Assembly: GCA_963169155.1 (NCBI GenBank)
Contig: CAUJGI010000655.1
Location: 1-8,691 of the forward strand
Length of the DNA: 8,691 bases
Source of the DNA: Chloroflexota bacterium
GTDB lineage: Bacteria > Chloroflexota > Anaerolineae > Promineifilales > Promineifilaceae
Direction of reading: 5' to 3'
Shown here: one piece after another, positions 1 to 6,081 of the stretch
Layout: the number at the start of each line of letters is the position of its first letter
Numbering within the stretch: position 1 is the stretch's first letter
Position numbers and translations under genes: made by a program
The notes under the pieces: generated by a model
The model's database searches: none
What the model was told of the DNA's origin: nothing
What the model saw: the letters and a program-made list of their open reading frames with translations, nothing else

Positions 1-545
1 ACAAAGCCTGAAGTCATCATGAGGGTCAGTGAGGCAGCTCTGGCTGGCTGCTGGATAGCCACCTCCTGCGCCACCATGCCGCCCATCGACAGGCCCACCA
101 GATGTGCTCGCTCTACCAGAAGCGCATCCAGCACGGCTACAACATCGCGTGCCATGTCGGCCACCGCGTACGGATTTTTGCGGTCCCAGTTTTCAACCCA
201 GTCAGACATGCCCGTCCCCCGGTGATCATAACGAATCACCTGGTATCCTGCCTCTAAGAAGCCGCGCATGAACTCTGGCGGCCAGAATAAAGCGTCGCCC
301 CCCATGCCCAGCAGCAGGAGGACCACACCTTTGGGCAAACCTTCCGGGGAAAGGCGCTCATACCAGATCGACAAACCATCCGACGAAGCAAACCCCGTTT
401 CGCCCACAATCTTTTCCGGCAGCTCGCTGTTCATTACCGCATCAATGATCGCGTCTGTATCTGGCGGCAGCTTGGGACCACCCACAATTATGAAGATTAA
501 AATTGCGGCCAGAAAAATTAACAACCCAACCAGAAAGGGAATCAT
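1..545 (-). CDS. Alpha/beta hydrolase, membrane-anchored N-terminus (3' part missing)
   Basis: This reading frame stays open to the left edge, so 181 N-terminal residues are seen and the C-terminus with the catalytic His is missing. Residues 3-22 are a single hydrophobic helix, likely a membrane anchor or uncleaved signal. The fold is recognisable from the oxyanion-loop region LLLLGMGGD (about 76-84), the strand and turn YDHRGTGMSD (106-115), and the nucleophile elbow GLSMGG (151-156) with Ser153 as the likely nucleophile. These are hallmarks of the alpha/beta hydrolase fold; the substrate cannot be read from the sequence. The ATG at 545 is chosen because GAGGCAGG lies just upstream. It reads in the same direction as the gene that ends at 755, with a 209-bp gap holding a possible promoter of its own. 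Ester hydrolase, lipase-like enzyme and haloperoxidase-like enzyme all remain possible. Confidence 0.9.
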   Translation of the reverse strand, partial: MIPFLVGLLIFLAAILIFIIVGGPKLPPDTDAIIDAVMNSELPEKIVGETGFASSDGLSIWYERLSPEGLPKGVVLLLLGMGGDALFWPPEFMRGFLEAGYQVIRYDHRGTGMSDWVENWDRKNPYAVADMARDVVAVLDALLVERAHLVGLSMGGMVAQEVAIQQPARAASLTLMMTSGF

Positions 546-616
546 TTTCCTGCCTCACAAAATGATTGAGCATCACAGAACTGGCTGCGGCCCGGCACCA
601 CTGGGCCGTTATTGCG

Positions 617-645
617 ATTATGGCGCTTGTCGAACTGGTTGATAA
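617..645 (-). promoter_or_regulatory. Candidate sigma70-type promoter for the alpha/beta hydrolase
   Basis: On the minus strand a TTATCA -35 element (640-645) is followed by a 17-bp spacer and a CATAAT -10 element (617-622). The match to consensus is 4/6 and 5/6. Transcription would begin near 610, leaving a leader of about 65 nt before the ATG at 545. One ACGGCCGT octamer (645-652) abuts the -35 element. The rest of the 546-754 gap shows no convincing gene. Confidence 0.35.
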
Positions 646-754
646 CGGCCGTAATATTCAAACTTCCGACTGGAAGATGGGTAATGCATTGAATTTTTAC
701 CATGAACTCCGCACGATTAAACTCCAAATTCCAGCAACCAGCCATCTTGTTAAT

Positions 755-1444
755 TCACAACTTCTCACTGACAAGAACCCGGTACAAATTCGACCGCGCC
801 TCTTTTCCCACTTGTTCAACAACATCACAGCGAGTTAATGTGTAGGTGATGCGCTGGGCCAGATGGGGCGGGATTTTAGTAAGCCTGGCTAGCTGCTTGT
901 TGGTGAACGGTTGGGGCAAGTCGGTCGGCAGCAGCTTGAGCAGATCGGCGGGGGTGGCGAAGGTATGCAGTCCAATGACCTCCAACAGCCGATGATCGTG
1001 CAGGCTCCACCCTTTGCGCCGCCAGCTGCCCTGACCATCGTCACGCCACACTTCTTCCTGCCGGGTGAGCAGTGCGCCCACCACCAGGTTGGGGTGCGGC
1101 AGCAGGTGTGGAATGCGCATCAGCTCGGAAAACAGGTCGAGCGCCTGGCCTTTTTTGGGGGATTTACGGCGGCTGATGAGCTGGCCCACGGCCGTTTCCC
1201 GCACAATCCACTTTTCCTGGGCAATGGGATGCAGCAGCAGCACCGGGTGATGCTCCAGCAAGCGGCTCAGCTTGCGCTTCATCGCCCCAAAGTGGCGCGT
1301 CTGAATCTCTATGAGCTGTTCCCCGCGCACAATGTCGATGATAAAGCCATCCAGCTGCACCTCGAACTGGTCGGTGGAACGGCCGTACCACGCCTTGATC
1401 CCCGCATGCAGTGACTTTTCTGCCAATGTCCCAATTTCATTCAT
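755..1444 (-). CDS. Uncharacterised protein with PD-(D/E)XK-like core and winged-helix-like tail
   Basis: The product is 229 residues. The N-terminal half has a helix with Glu9, then strands DGFIIDIVR (32-40) and EQLIEIQTR (42-50). This gives an E...D37...E46-x-Q48 arrangement that resembles the PD-(D/E)XK nuclease fold with Gln in place of the usual Lys. It is followed by a basic helix (MKRKLSRLL, 55-63) and a strand (HPVLLLHPI, 66-74). The family resembles an unnamed DUF seen in several phyla (DUF8091-like, from memory). The last 50 residues (about 180-229) look like a winged helix: helix, turn, helix, then VVEQVGKEARSNLYRV. Combining the two into a DNA-acting enzyme is inference. The start at 1444 is preferred because GGA sits 7 nt upstream; an in-frame ATG at 1456 is possible. 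An upstream extension to 1594 would overlap the neighbouring gene and adds no family-like sequence. Confidence 0.8.
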   Translation of the reverse strand: MNEIGTLAEKSLHAGIKAWYGRSTDQFEVQLDGFIIDIVRGEQLIEIQTRHFGAMKRKLSRLLEHHPVLLLHPIAQEKWIVRETAVGQLISRRKSPKKGQALDLFSELMRIPHLLPHPNLVVGALLTRQEEVWRDDGQGSWRRKGWSLHDHRLLEVIGLHTFATPADLLKLLPTDLPQPFTNKQLARLTKIPPHLAQRITYTLTRCDVVEQVGKEARSNLYRVLVSEKL

Positions 1445-1454
1445 CGGAGTTTCC

Positions 1455-1509
1455 ATCCACAGATGACACAGATTGCCCAGATTTAACTTTATCGGCGTAA
1501 TCTGTGGAT
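1455..1509. repeat. 10-bp perfect inverted repeat in the intergenic gap
   Basis: ATCCACAGAT (1455-1464) and ATCTGTGGAT (1500-1509) are exact reverse complements separated by 35 nt. They lie in the gap between the secreted-protein stop codon (1515) and the start at 1444, and the left arm runs into the alternative start region. A further ACACAGATT follows the left arm, so the phrase is partly iterated. It could be a dispersed intergenic repeat or a weak hairpin on the transcript joining the two genes; there is no T-tract. Confidence 0.5.
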
Positions 1510-1514
1510 ATTCT

Positions 1515-2231
1515 TTACGGTTTGTAGAGGCCCCAATCGTCCATGAACCAGCCGTTGTTGAGGATAGCCCAACGGCCGCGCATCGCCGCGCCAACCACCG
1601 CCGTTTGCGGCTGCGTTACGGTGAAGGTGGTCTGGAAGCGGTTTTTTTGGCCAAAGATGGGCCGCATCCAGCCGGTAGTGCCGTTCCCAGCAATGAGCTT
1701 CACCTCGCCAGACAGCGGATCGGGTGCCCAGATTTTCTGGCCGTTGTCATACCCTACGATCAGGTCGGGGAAGACGTTGATGACGAGGATATAGGTGCCG
1801 GGCTGGAGGAAAACGGCCGTTGTCAGCTCAAAACTAATTGCCCCGGAATCCTTAAACACCTTTACCGTCTGGTCGCCGTCCCAAATGAACAAAGCATGCT
1901 CGGCGGGTGGCAAAAAGGCCGAGGGCAAAACGCGCATTTCGGGCCGGACCCAGACGTTCCAGGGATCGGGGTCCAGGGTGTTGGGGCCTTCGGCATAGTT
2001 AAACTGCCAGCTGGCCGGAATTTGCAGCTCGGGCACGCCGTTCGGGTGGGACCAACCGCCCTCAAACGAGCCATTGGGCAGCAGATTCGGGCCGAGCGAC
2101 GGGACGGTGATCAGCGGCAGATAAAGCGTGTGGTTGGTGCCAGCCTGAGCGGGTTGGGAAGGAACGGCCGTTGCTGCCACCACCATCAACAGCCCCAGCA
2201 GGAGCACGAAAAGTCGTCTGGATAATCTCAT
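1515..2231 (-). CDS. Secreted protein with carbohydrate-binding-like beta-sandwich
   Basis: The product is 238 residues. MRLSRR plus a hydrophobic core and AQA|G at 28-31 form a good Sec signal peptide. The LYLPLI stretch directly after it (36-41) is typical of exported Chloroflexota proteins. The mature part begins with NLLPNGSFEGGW (49-60), the usual opening strand of galactose-binding-like or CBM4/9-type jelly-roll domains. It closes with MDDWGLY, the aromatic, Asp-rich final strand of the same fold. Tryptophans and alternating beta strands fill the middle. No catalytic domain is present, so binding to glycans or the cell surface is the best guess. The ATG at 2231 follows GGGAGG at a good distance; a TTG codon one triplet upstream is too close to that site. 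It may be the first gene of a minus-strand unit continuing to the gene at 755-1444. Confidence 0.85.
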   Translation of the reverse strand: MRLSRRLFVLLLGLLMVVAATAVPSQPAQAGTNHTLYLPLITVPSLGPNLLPNGSFEGGWSHPNGVPELQIPASWQFNYAEGPNTLDPDPWNVWVRPEMRVLPSAFLPPAEHALFIWDGDQTVKVFKDSGAISFELTTAVFLQPGTYILVINVFPDLIVGYDNGQKIWAPDPLSGEVKLIAGNGTTGWMRPIFGQKNRFQTTFTVTQPQTAVVGAAMRGRWAILNNGWFMDDWGLYKP

Positions 2232-2252
2232 CAAAACCTCCCATTGGGGCGG

Positions 2253-2280
2253 ATTGTAGCAGAAGTGTAAGGCTTTTTAA
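2253..2280 (-). promoter_or_regulatory. Promoter for the secreted-protein gene
   Basis: On the minus strand TTAAAA (2275-2280) is followed by a 16-bp spacer and TACAAT (2253-2258). The -10 element is preceded by TGC, giving an extended -10. Transcription would start near 2246, leaving a leader of about 15 nt that carries the GGGAGG ribosome site before the ATG at 2231. Confidence 0.5.
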
Positions 2281-2286
2281 TAGTTT

Positions 2287-2356
2287 GGACGCGGACCAGC
2301 GCGGATAACGCGGAATGTTGCTTTTAGTCTGCGCTCGTCCGCGTTCATCCGCGTCC
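2287..2356. repeat. Imperfect GC-rich inverted repeat between divergent genes
   Basis: The left arm (2287-2314) and right arm (2328-2356) are imperfect reverse complements. Each contains three GCGGA or TCCGC steps, with the shared run GGACGCGGA at the outer end and a 13-nt AT-richer loop. Such iterated CGCGGAT units are common as dispersed intergenic elements in several phyla. Here the element sits between the two divergent promoters and could fold into a cruciform or RNA hairpin. No gene is seen in the 2232-2492 gap. Confidence 0.6.
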
Positions 2357-2409
2357 CATTGGCGAATAATGTGGATTTTTGCCAAGCCCTGAGCAGAAAT
2401 GGCGCATCC

Positions 2410-2438
2410 TTGACCAAACCGGGCAAGCCTGCTACTCT
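2410..2438 (+). promoter_or_regulatory. Candidate promoter for the LysM protein gene
   Basis: TTGACC (2410-2415) is followed by a 17-bp spacer and TACTCT (2433-2438). A TG at 2430-2431 makes an extended -10. The -35 is near consensus and the -10 is weak (3/6) but helped by the TG. The leader would be about 50 nt and include the GAGGAGGAG ribosome site. Confidence 0.4.
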
Positions 2439-2492
2439 GGGTTATCATTTGTCATAATGTTTTTACGCTTGTGTTGAGGAGGAGTGTTTCCC

Positions 2493-3059
2493 ATGAGCGA
2501 TGCCAATGTGAACAGCTACGAAGTGGAAGAGCAAAATCCCAGAGTGATTGAACGTGAAGAAGTTGTTGTCGTGGAGCGCCGACCGGCCGGTCGGGGTGAA
2601 TGGCTGAAATTTGGCCTGCTGGCGCTTGTGCTGCTGGCCACGGTGCTGATTATTGCCTTGTTACGGCCGTACATCTTCAACACCATTATCCCCGCCGTTT
2701 TGGGCGAGGGCCAGCCCGCCGCCCCACTGGTCACCGACGAAGCAGAAGCCGAAACGATTAAACCCGAAATTGTGGAAGAAGCCGCCACGGCCGTGCCAAC
2801 GGAGTCGGACGTAGTCGTTGAGGAAGAAACGGAAGAGGTGCCCGCCGAGGATGCCGAGGCCGTTGCCGAACCCGCCAACCCGGCAGATTTCCCAACGGCC
2901 GTACCTGCGCGCACCCACACCGTACAGGCTGGTGAAAACCTCACCACCATTGCCCAGCAGTACGGCGTCACCGTCCAGGCCATCGTCGCCGCCAATGAAA
3001 TCACCAACCCGGACCGCGTCACCGTCGGTACCACCCTCATTATTCCCGAAGGACAATAG
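2493..3059 (+). CDS. Single-pass membrane protein with C-terminal LysM domain
   Basis: The product is 188 residues. A short, charged cytoplasmic N-terminus rich in Glu and Val (1-37) leads to one transmembrane helix (about 38-58). A low-complexity acidic linker of Glu/Ala/Val/Pro follows (about 72-137), then one LysM domain (141-185) with the typical opening THTVQAGENLTTIAQQYGV and the ending VGTTLIIPEGQ. LysM binds N-acetylglucosamine-containing polymers such as peptidoglycan. The linker would let the domain reach the wall or periplasm from the membrane. The ATG at 2493 lies 8 nt after GAGGAGGAG (2476-2484); a GTG at 2484 overlaps that site and is rejected. Three ACGGCCGT octamers fall inside this 567-bp gene, two of them encoding Thr-Ala-Val in the linker region. 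No enzyme domain is present, so a structural or anchoring role is inferred. Confidence 0.9.
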   Translation: MSDANVNSYEVEEQNPRVIEREEVVVVERRPAGRGEWLKFGLLALVLLATVLIIALLRPYIFNTIIPAVLGEGQPAAPLVTDEAEAETIKPEIVEEAATAVPTESDVVVEEETEEVPAEDAEAVAEPANPADFPTAVPARTHTVQAGENLTTIAQQYGVTVQAIVAANEITNPDRVTVGTTLIIPEGQ

Positions 3060-3160
3060 TCGCTGGCCAGGGCTGGGCTCATAATTTGCGCGTTGCGCCC
3101 CATTTTTCATTCCCGGCAAAACTGATAATGGCGTGGCGGGTTACAGTATATGGATATGGG

Positions 3161-3178
3161 GGGAAACGGCCGTTTCCC
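3161..3178. repeat. 18-bp perfect palindrome in the degV leader
   Basis: GGGAAACGGCCGTTTCCC is a perfect palindrome centred on the ACGGCCGT octamer, 64 nt before the degV start codon. A 17/18 copy lies at 5818-5835. It may be an operator, a small dispersed element or a hairpin in the 5' leader. The rest of the 3060-3242 gap shows no gene; a GATAAT at 3124-3129 is a weak -10 candidate without a convincing -35. Confidence 0.75.
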
Positions 3179-3242
3179 GTCCGCCAACTCTGTGGTAAAA
3201 CGTAAGCAACTCGAATCGCGCAAGAAAAATAGGAGAGCATTT

Positions 3243-4094
3243 ATGAGCAAAGCAAAAGTTGCGGTGGTGGTAGACAGCACCGCCTACATTCCCCCGGCTT
3301 TAGTCGCCAAATACAACATTCACGTCATTCCCCAAATTCTAAACTGGGAAGGCAGCAGCCTGCGTGATGATATCGACATCAAACCCGACGCTTTTTACGG
3401 GCGTTTGGCCACAGCCAGAGAGATGCCCACCACCTCCCAGCCGTCAGCTGGTGAGTTCCACGAATTTTTCTCCAAAGTCGCCGAAACGGCCGATTCCATC
3501 GTGGCCGTCCTCATCTCCAAGCTGCTCAGCGGCACCCAGGCCTCGGCCCAGGCGGCTGTCGACATGATGGGTGGGTACCCCATTGAGATTGTCGATTCCG
3601 AGTCGGCCGCAATGGGACTGGGTTACATGGCGCTGGCCGCCGCCCGCGCCGCTGAAAATGGTGCCGATTACAAAGAAGCTGCCGCCGCTGCCCGTGCCCT
3701 GGTGAAAAAGATGCGCGTCTTGTTTGTGGTGGATACGCTGGAATTTTTGCACCGCGGTGGCCGGATTGGCGGAGCGCAGCGCCTCATTGGGTCCATGCTG
3801 TCCATCAAGCCCATTCTGCACCTGTTGGACGGCAAGATTGAGCCGCTGGCTTCGGTGCGCACCAAGAAAAAGGCGCTGGCCCACCTGATGGACGTAGCCG
3901 AAACGGAAATGGCAGGCAAATCGAATGTGAAAGCGGCCGTTATTCATGCCGCCGCCGCCGATGAAGCGAAAAGCATTTACGCCGAACTCAAGCAAAAGCT
4001 CAACCCCATCGAAATCCACATTGTTGAGCTAAGCCCGGTGGTTGGTGCCCACGTCGGTCCCAAAGCCCTCGGCGTCGTTTTCTTCGACAACTAG
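3243..4094 (+). CDS. degV: DegV family fatty-acid-binding protein
   Basis: The product is 283 residues, the usual DegV length. Family motifs in order: VVDSTA near the N-terminus (9-14), PTTSQPS (62-68), SKLLSGT (92-98), the VDTLEFLHRGGRIG signature (163-176), IKPIL (188-192), and the C-terminal GAHVGPKALG (268-277). DegV proteins bind a single long-chain fatty acid between two alpha/beta domains. In Firmicutes the FakB members present it to the FakA kinase for phospholipid synthesis or signalling. No fakA-like kinase is visible here, so assigning it to that pathway is by family only. The ATG at 3243 follows AGGAGA with 6 nt spacing. An in-frame ATG at 3150 would add 31 residues with no family counterpart and span the palindrome, so it is rejected. 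The gene ends just before a strong hairpin region and is convergent with the AAA+ gene. Confidence 0.93.
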   Translation: MSKAKVAVVVDSTAYIPPALVAKYNIHVIPQILNWEGSSLRDDIDIKPDAFYGRLATAREMPTTSQPSAGEFHEFFSKVAETADSIVAVLISKLLSGTQASAQAAVDMMGGYPIEIVDSESAAMGLGYMALAAARAAENGADYKEAAAAARALVKKMRVLFVVDTLEFLHRGGRIGGAQRLIGSMLSIKPILHLLDGKIEPLASVRTKKKALAHLMDVAETEMAGKSNVKAAVIHAAAADEAKSIYAELKQKLNPIEIHIVELSPVVGAHVGPKALGVVFFDN

Positions 4095-4103
4095 ATGACC
4101 AAA

Positions 4104-4136
4104 AGATTGGGCCAATCTTGGAGATTGGCCCAATCT
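4104..4136. terminator. 15-bp perfect hairpin after degV, with nested palindromes
   Basis: AGATTGGGCCAATCT (4104-4118) and AGATTGGCCCAATCT (4122-4136) are exact reverse complements separated by only TGG. Each arm is also itself a palindrome around one central base, so the DNA can fold as one long stem or two small ones. The minus-strand side is followed by TTTTGG, so it may serve termination in that direction; the plus-strand side has no T-tract. Confidence 0.6.
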
Positions 4137-4147
4137 ACGCAAACAAA

Positions 4148-4183
4148 AAAGCCTCTCTCCAAAATTGCTTGGCGAGAGGCTTT
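4148..4183. terminator. Bidirectional intrinsic terminator
   Basis: AAAGCCTCTC (4148-4157) pairs with GAGAGGCTTT (4174-4183) across a 16-nt loop. On the plus strand the stem runs into TTTCAATTTT; on the minus strand it runs into TTTTTTGTTT. This is the classic design for ending two convergent transcripts, degV from the left and the AAA+ gene from the right. Confidence 0.8.
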
Positions 4184-4191
4184 CAATTTTC

Positions 4192-4232
4192 GCTTACCAC
4201 TTACTACTTTTCACTTTTCACTTTTTACTTCT
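4192..4232. repeat. AAGTGAAA-type simple repeat at the AAA+ gene 3' end
   Basis: On the minus strand this stretch is an iterated A-rich series of AAGT and GTGAAA units (AAAAAGTGAAAAGTGAAAAG plus variants). The stop codon of the AAA+ gene (4225-4227) lies inside it. It resembles the GTGAAACGTGAA element at 6071-6095 and may be a dispersed simple-sequence element. Confidence 0.45.
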
Positions 4233-5580
4233 CATCCCCCACCTTCTGGTCGGCCAGCGTTGCCGCCATGTTGCAATCCACAAAGTAGCACTCACACGCC
4301 TCGTCGATCAGCTCTGGCGTGAGCGCGGGGGTAGTGTTGTCGTAATTGCAGATGGAAATGACCGTCTTCACAATGTCGCGCGGATGCACCGCCTGCATCA
4401 CCCGGTTGGGCGCGCGATACCATTTTTGCAGCAGGTGCACAAACGCTTTTTTGTCGAAGGGCAGGTTAAACGATTTACACGATTCGGTGAAAATCTGGTA
4501 GAACAGCTTTTCGCTGGGACCGCCCACTTCCACCTTCATTTGAATACGGCGCAGGAAGGCCCCGTCAACCAGCTGCATCGGGTCCAGATTGGTGGAAAAG
4601 ACGATGAGCTGACGAAACGGTACTTCCAGGCTTTGGCCGGACTGCAAGCGCAGGAAGTCGATGCCGCTTTCCAGGGGCACAATCCAGCGGTTAAGCAGTT
4701 CCTGCGGGCTGATCAGCTGGCGACCAAAGTCGTCGATGAGGAACATGCCGCCATTGGCTTTTAATTGGAGCGGTGCTTCGTACACCTTGGCAATCGGTTC
4801 GTAGCGCAGGTTTAACGAGTCCATCGTCAGCTCACCGCCGACCATTACGGCGGGGCGTTCAAAGAGGCGCCAGCGCTGATCGTACTTGAACTTTTCGGTA
4901 CGGCCGTTCATCAGCATCCCCGTGTGCACCAGCATCGTCTCATTGCTAACCGGGGTGTGTACCAGCGGATCAAACACGCGGATGATTTGCCCACCGACCG
5001 TAATCGCATCGGGCAGCCAGATGGGCGAATCGTGGGCAATCAGCTTGGCAATGGCCTGGGCAATGGTGGTTTTGCCGTTGCCGGGCGGGCCGTACAAAAA
5101 GAGGGAGGTTCCCGCGTTGACTGCCGGACCAATGCGGCGGTGAAAATTATCGGGCAAGATTAAAAAGCCCAGCGCCTGTTTTACCTGGGTGGGCGTTATG
5201 CGCTGCTCGCGTCTGGCTTGCAGCATGATGCTCTGGTTGTATTTATCCAGCGAAATCGGCGCGCGACCCACATACTGGCTGCGCTCAAAAGCGTCGCGGG
5301 CGCGTTTGGTGCCAGCGTCCGTCAGGCCATAGGTAAAGCTGAGACTGCCCAGACCGCCCGCGCGCACCACTTCCACCAGGTGTTCCTGCTTCATGCGCGC
5401 CAGCAGCTCATCCACCAGGCTGGCATGAATCCCCATGATCTCAGAAAAACGGGCAATGTTGACATCCCCTTCATTGAAGAGCAGTCGGAAAATAATATCT
5501 TGCACCAGGCCAATGGGGATTCCCAATTCGTCCAGCTTCATGACGGGTGCCAGAAGCTTCATTAATTGCGCTGTTGACAT
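4225..5580 (-). CDS. AAA+ ATPase with N-terminal winged-helix-like domain
   Basis: The product is 451 residues. Residues 1 to about 105 are predicted helical and winged-helix-like (DVNIARFSEIMGIHASLVDELLARM, then a YGLTDAG wing). The AAA+ module follows: Walker A GPPGNGKT (164-171), Walker B MFLIDDFGR (279-287) with the acidic pair Asp283/Asp284, sensor 1 FSTN (328-331), and an arginine-finger region FLRRI (342-346). A helical lid lies at about 355-440. The region between Walker A and B is longer than in a minimal AAA+ core, with an insert near 195-265. The general family is certain, but the client is unknown; MoxR-like remodelling and secretion or pilus-related roles are possible without support in this window. 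It stands alone, convergent with degV. The ATG at 5580 follows AGGA at 6-7 nt. Confidence 0.9.
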   Translation of the reverse strand: MSTAQLMKLLAPVMKLDELGIPIGLVQDIIFRLLFNEGDVNIARFSEIMGIHASLVDELLARMKQEHLVEVVRAGGLGSLSFTYGLTDAGTKRARDAFERSQYVGRAPISLDKYNQSIMLQARREQRITPTQVKQALGFLILPDNFHRRIGPAVNAGTSLFLYGPPGNGKTTIAQAIAKLIAHDSPIWLPDAITVGGQIIRVFDPLVHTPVSNETMLVHTGMLMNGRTEKFKYDQRWRLFERPAVMVGGELTMDSLNLRYEPIAKVYEAPLQLKANGGMFLIDDFGRQLISPQELLNRWIVPLESGIDFLRLQSGQSLEVPFRQLIVFSTNLDPMQLVDGAFLRRIQMKVEVGGPSEKLFYQIFTESCKSFNLPFDKKAFVHLLQKWYRAPNRVMQAVHPRDIVKTVISICNYDNTTPALTPELIDEACECYFVDCNMAATLADQKVGDEK

Positions 5581-5808
5581 GTAGGGTCCTGTTTATCAAC
5601 TGGGGCCGCAAAAAGTATGCAGGGCAGTCTCAGTTGCGATGGTATGGATGTTAGCCTAACCGCATCGGCCCGAAGCCGGGGCTGATCGCAGTTGGCTTGC
5701 ATAAATCATTGTTAGTTGGAAAAGCTTACACGGCCACTTGCAGGGTTGTCTCGGGTTGGCAGCCACTCTGTCTGGTAGTATAGGACCCCCCTGCCCGGAA
5801 AACAGTAG
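5581..5808. other. Intergenic stretch without a recognised gene
   Basis: Both strands are broken by frequent stops and nothing resembles a protein or structured RNA that I know. A small GC-rich hairpin-like run (GGCCCGAAGCCGGGGC, near 5668-5683) is present. The leader and promoter of the AAA+ gene must lie here on the minus strand, but no convincing -35/-10 pair was found for it. Confidence 0.5.
5756..5784 (+). promoter_or_regulatory. Candidate promoter upstream of the oxidoreductase remnant
   Basis: TTGGCA (5756-5761) is followed by a 17-bp spacer and TATAGG (5779-5784), matching consensus 5/6 and 4/6. It points toward the FAD-oxidoreductase fragment and may be the surviving promoter of the original gene. 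Confidence 0.35.
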
Positions 5809-5817
5809 GAAATAGGC

Positions 5818-5835
5818 GGGAAACGGCCTTTTCCC
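5818..5835. repeat. Second copy of the 18-bp palindrome, one mismatch
   Basis: GGGAAACGGCCTTTTCCC differs from the perfect palindrome at 3161-3178 only at the twelfth base (T for G), which also breaks the ACGGCCGT octamer. Both copies lie a short distance upstream of a plus-strand coding region. Confidence 0.7.
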
Positions 5836-5862
5836 ACTCCCCCATCCCTCCTACCACACTAT

Positions 5863-6081
5863 CGATTCGCCCCAGATCAGCCAGAACAACTCAATCAATC
5901 TTATGACCATGCCGTGGTGATTGGCAGCGGGATTGCCGGTTTAACGGCCGCTCGCGTCTTAAGCGACTTCTTCAACCAGGTCACCATCGTGGAGCAGGAT
6001 CGGTTGGAAACCTGGAATGACTATCGCCAGGGCGTGCCGCAGGGCCGCCATAGATTGATACCTGCCCGGCGTGAAACGTGA
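5863..6081 (+). pseudogene. N-terminal remnant of an FAD-dependent oxidoreductase
   Basis: In one frame the DNA encodes YDHAVVIGSGIAGLTAARVL (5902-5961), a textbook FAD-binding Rossmann start with GxGxxG. Then come VTIVEQD, the acidic end of the second strand, and YRQGVPQGRH (6022-6051). The RxGVPQGRH pattern is typical of bacterial FAD-dependent oxidoreductases of the monooxygenase/geranylgeranyl-reductase-like kind, which normally continue for about 350-450 residues. Here the similarity stops at 6051; eight unrelated codons and a stop (6079-6081) follow, where the GTGAAACGTGAA element begins. The frame is open from 5809 but has no ATG; the first GTG (5914) lies inside the Rossmann strand and has no ribosome site. 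Both ends are therefore damaged. The left boundary given is where the coding-like composition seems to begin and is approximate. Confidence 0.8.

Noticed and set aside
542..745. Minus-strand 67-residue frame whose stop overlaps the hydrolase ATG as ATGA
   Set aside because: The overlap is suggestive of coupling, but the composition is not protein-like, it has no ribosome site, and it spans the likely hydrolase promoter.
566..838. Plus-strand 90-residue reading frame
   Set aside because: Its second half is the antisense of the 755-1444 gene, it lacks a ribosome site, and its product has no protein-like pattern.
1473..2225. Long plus-strand frame (250 residues)
   Set aside because: It is the shadow of the secreted-protein gene, whose signal peptide, ribosome site and fold motifs are on the minus strand.
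2516..3119. Long minus-strand frames opposite the LysM gene
   Set aside because: They are low-complexity Ser/Thr or Gly/Phe translations antisense to the acidic linker and LysM domain, not independent genes.
3150..3242. Upstream ATG extension of degV
   Set aside because: The extra 31 residues have no family counterpart and would translate the palindrome; AGGAGA in front of 3243 decides the start.
4165..4764. Plus-strand 199-residue frame
   Set aside because: It is antisense to the well-supported AAA+ gene and runs through the terminator region.
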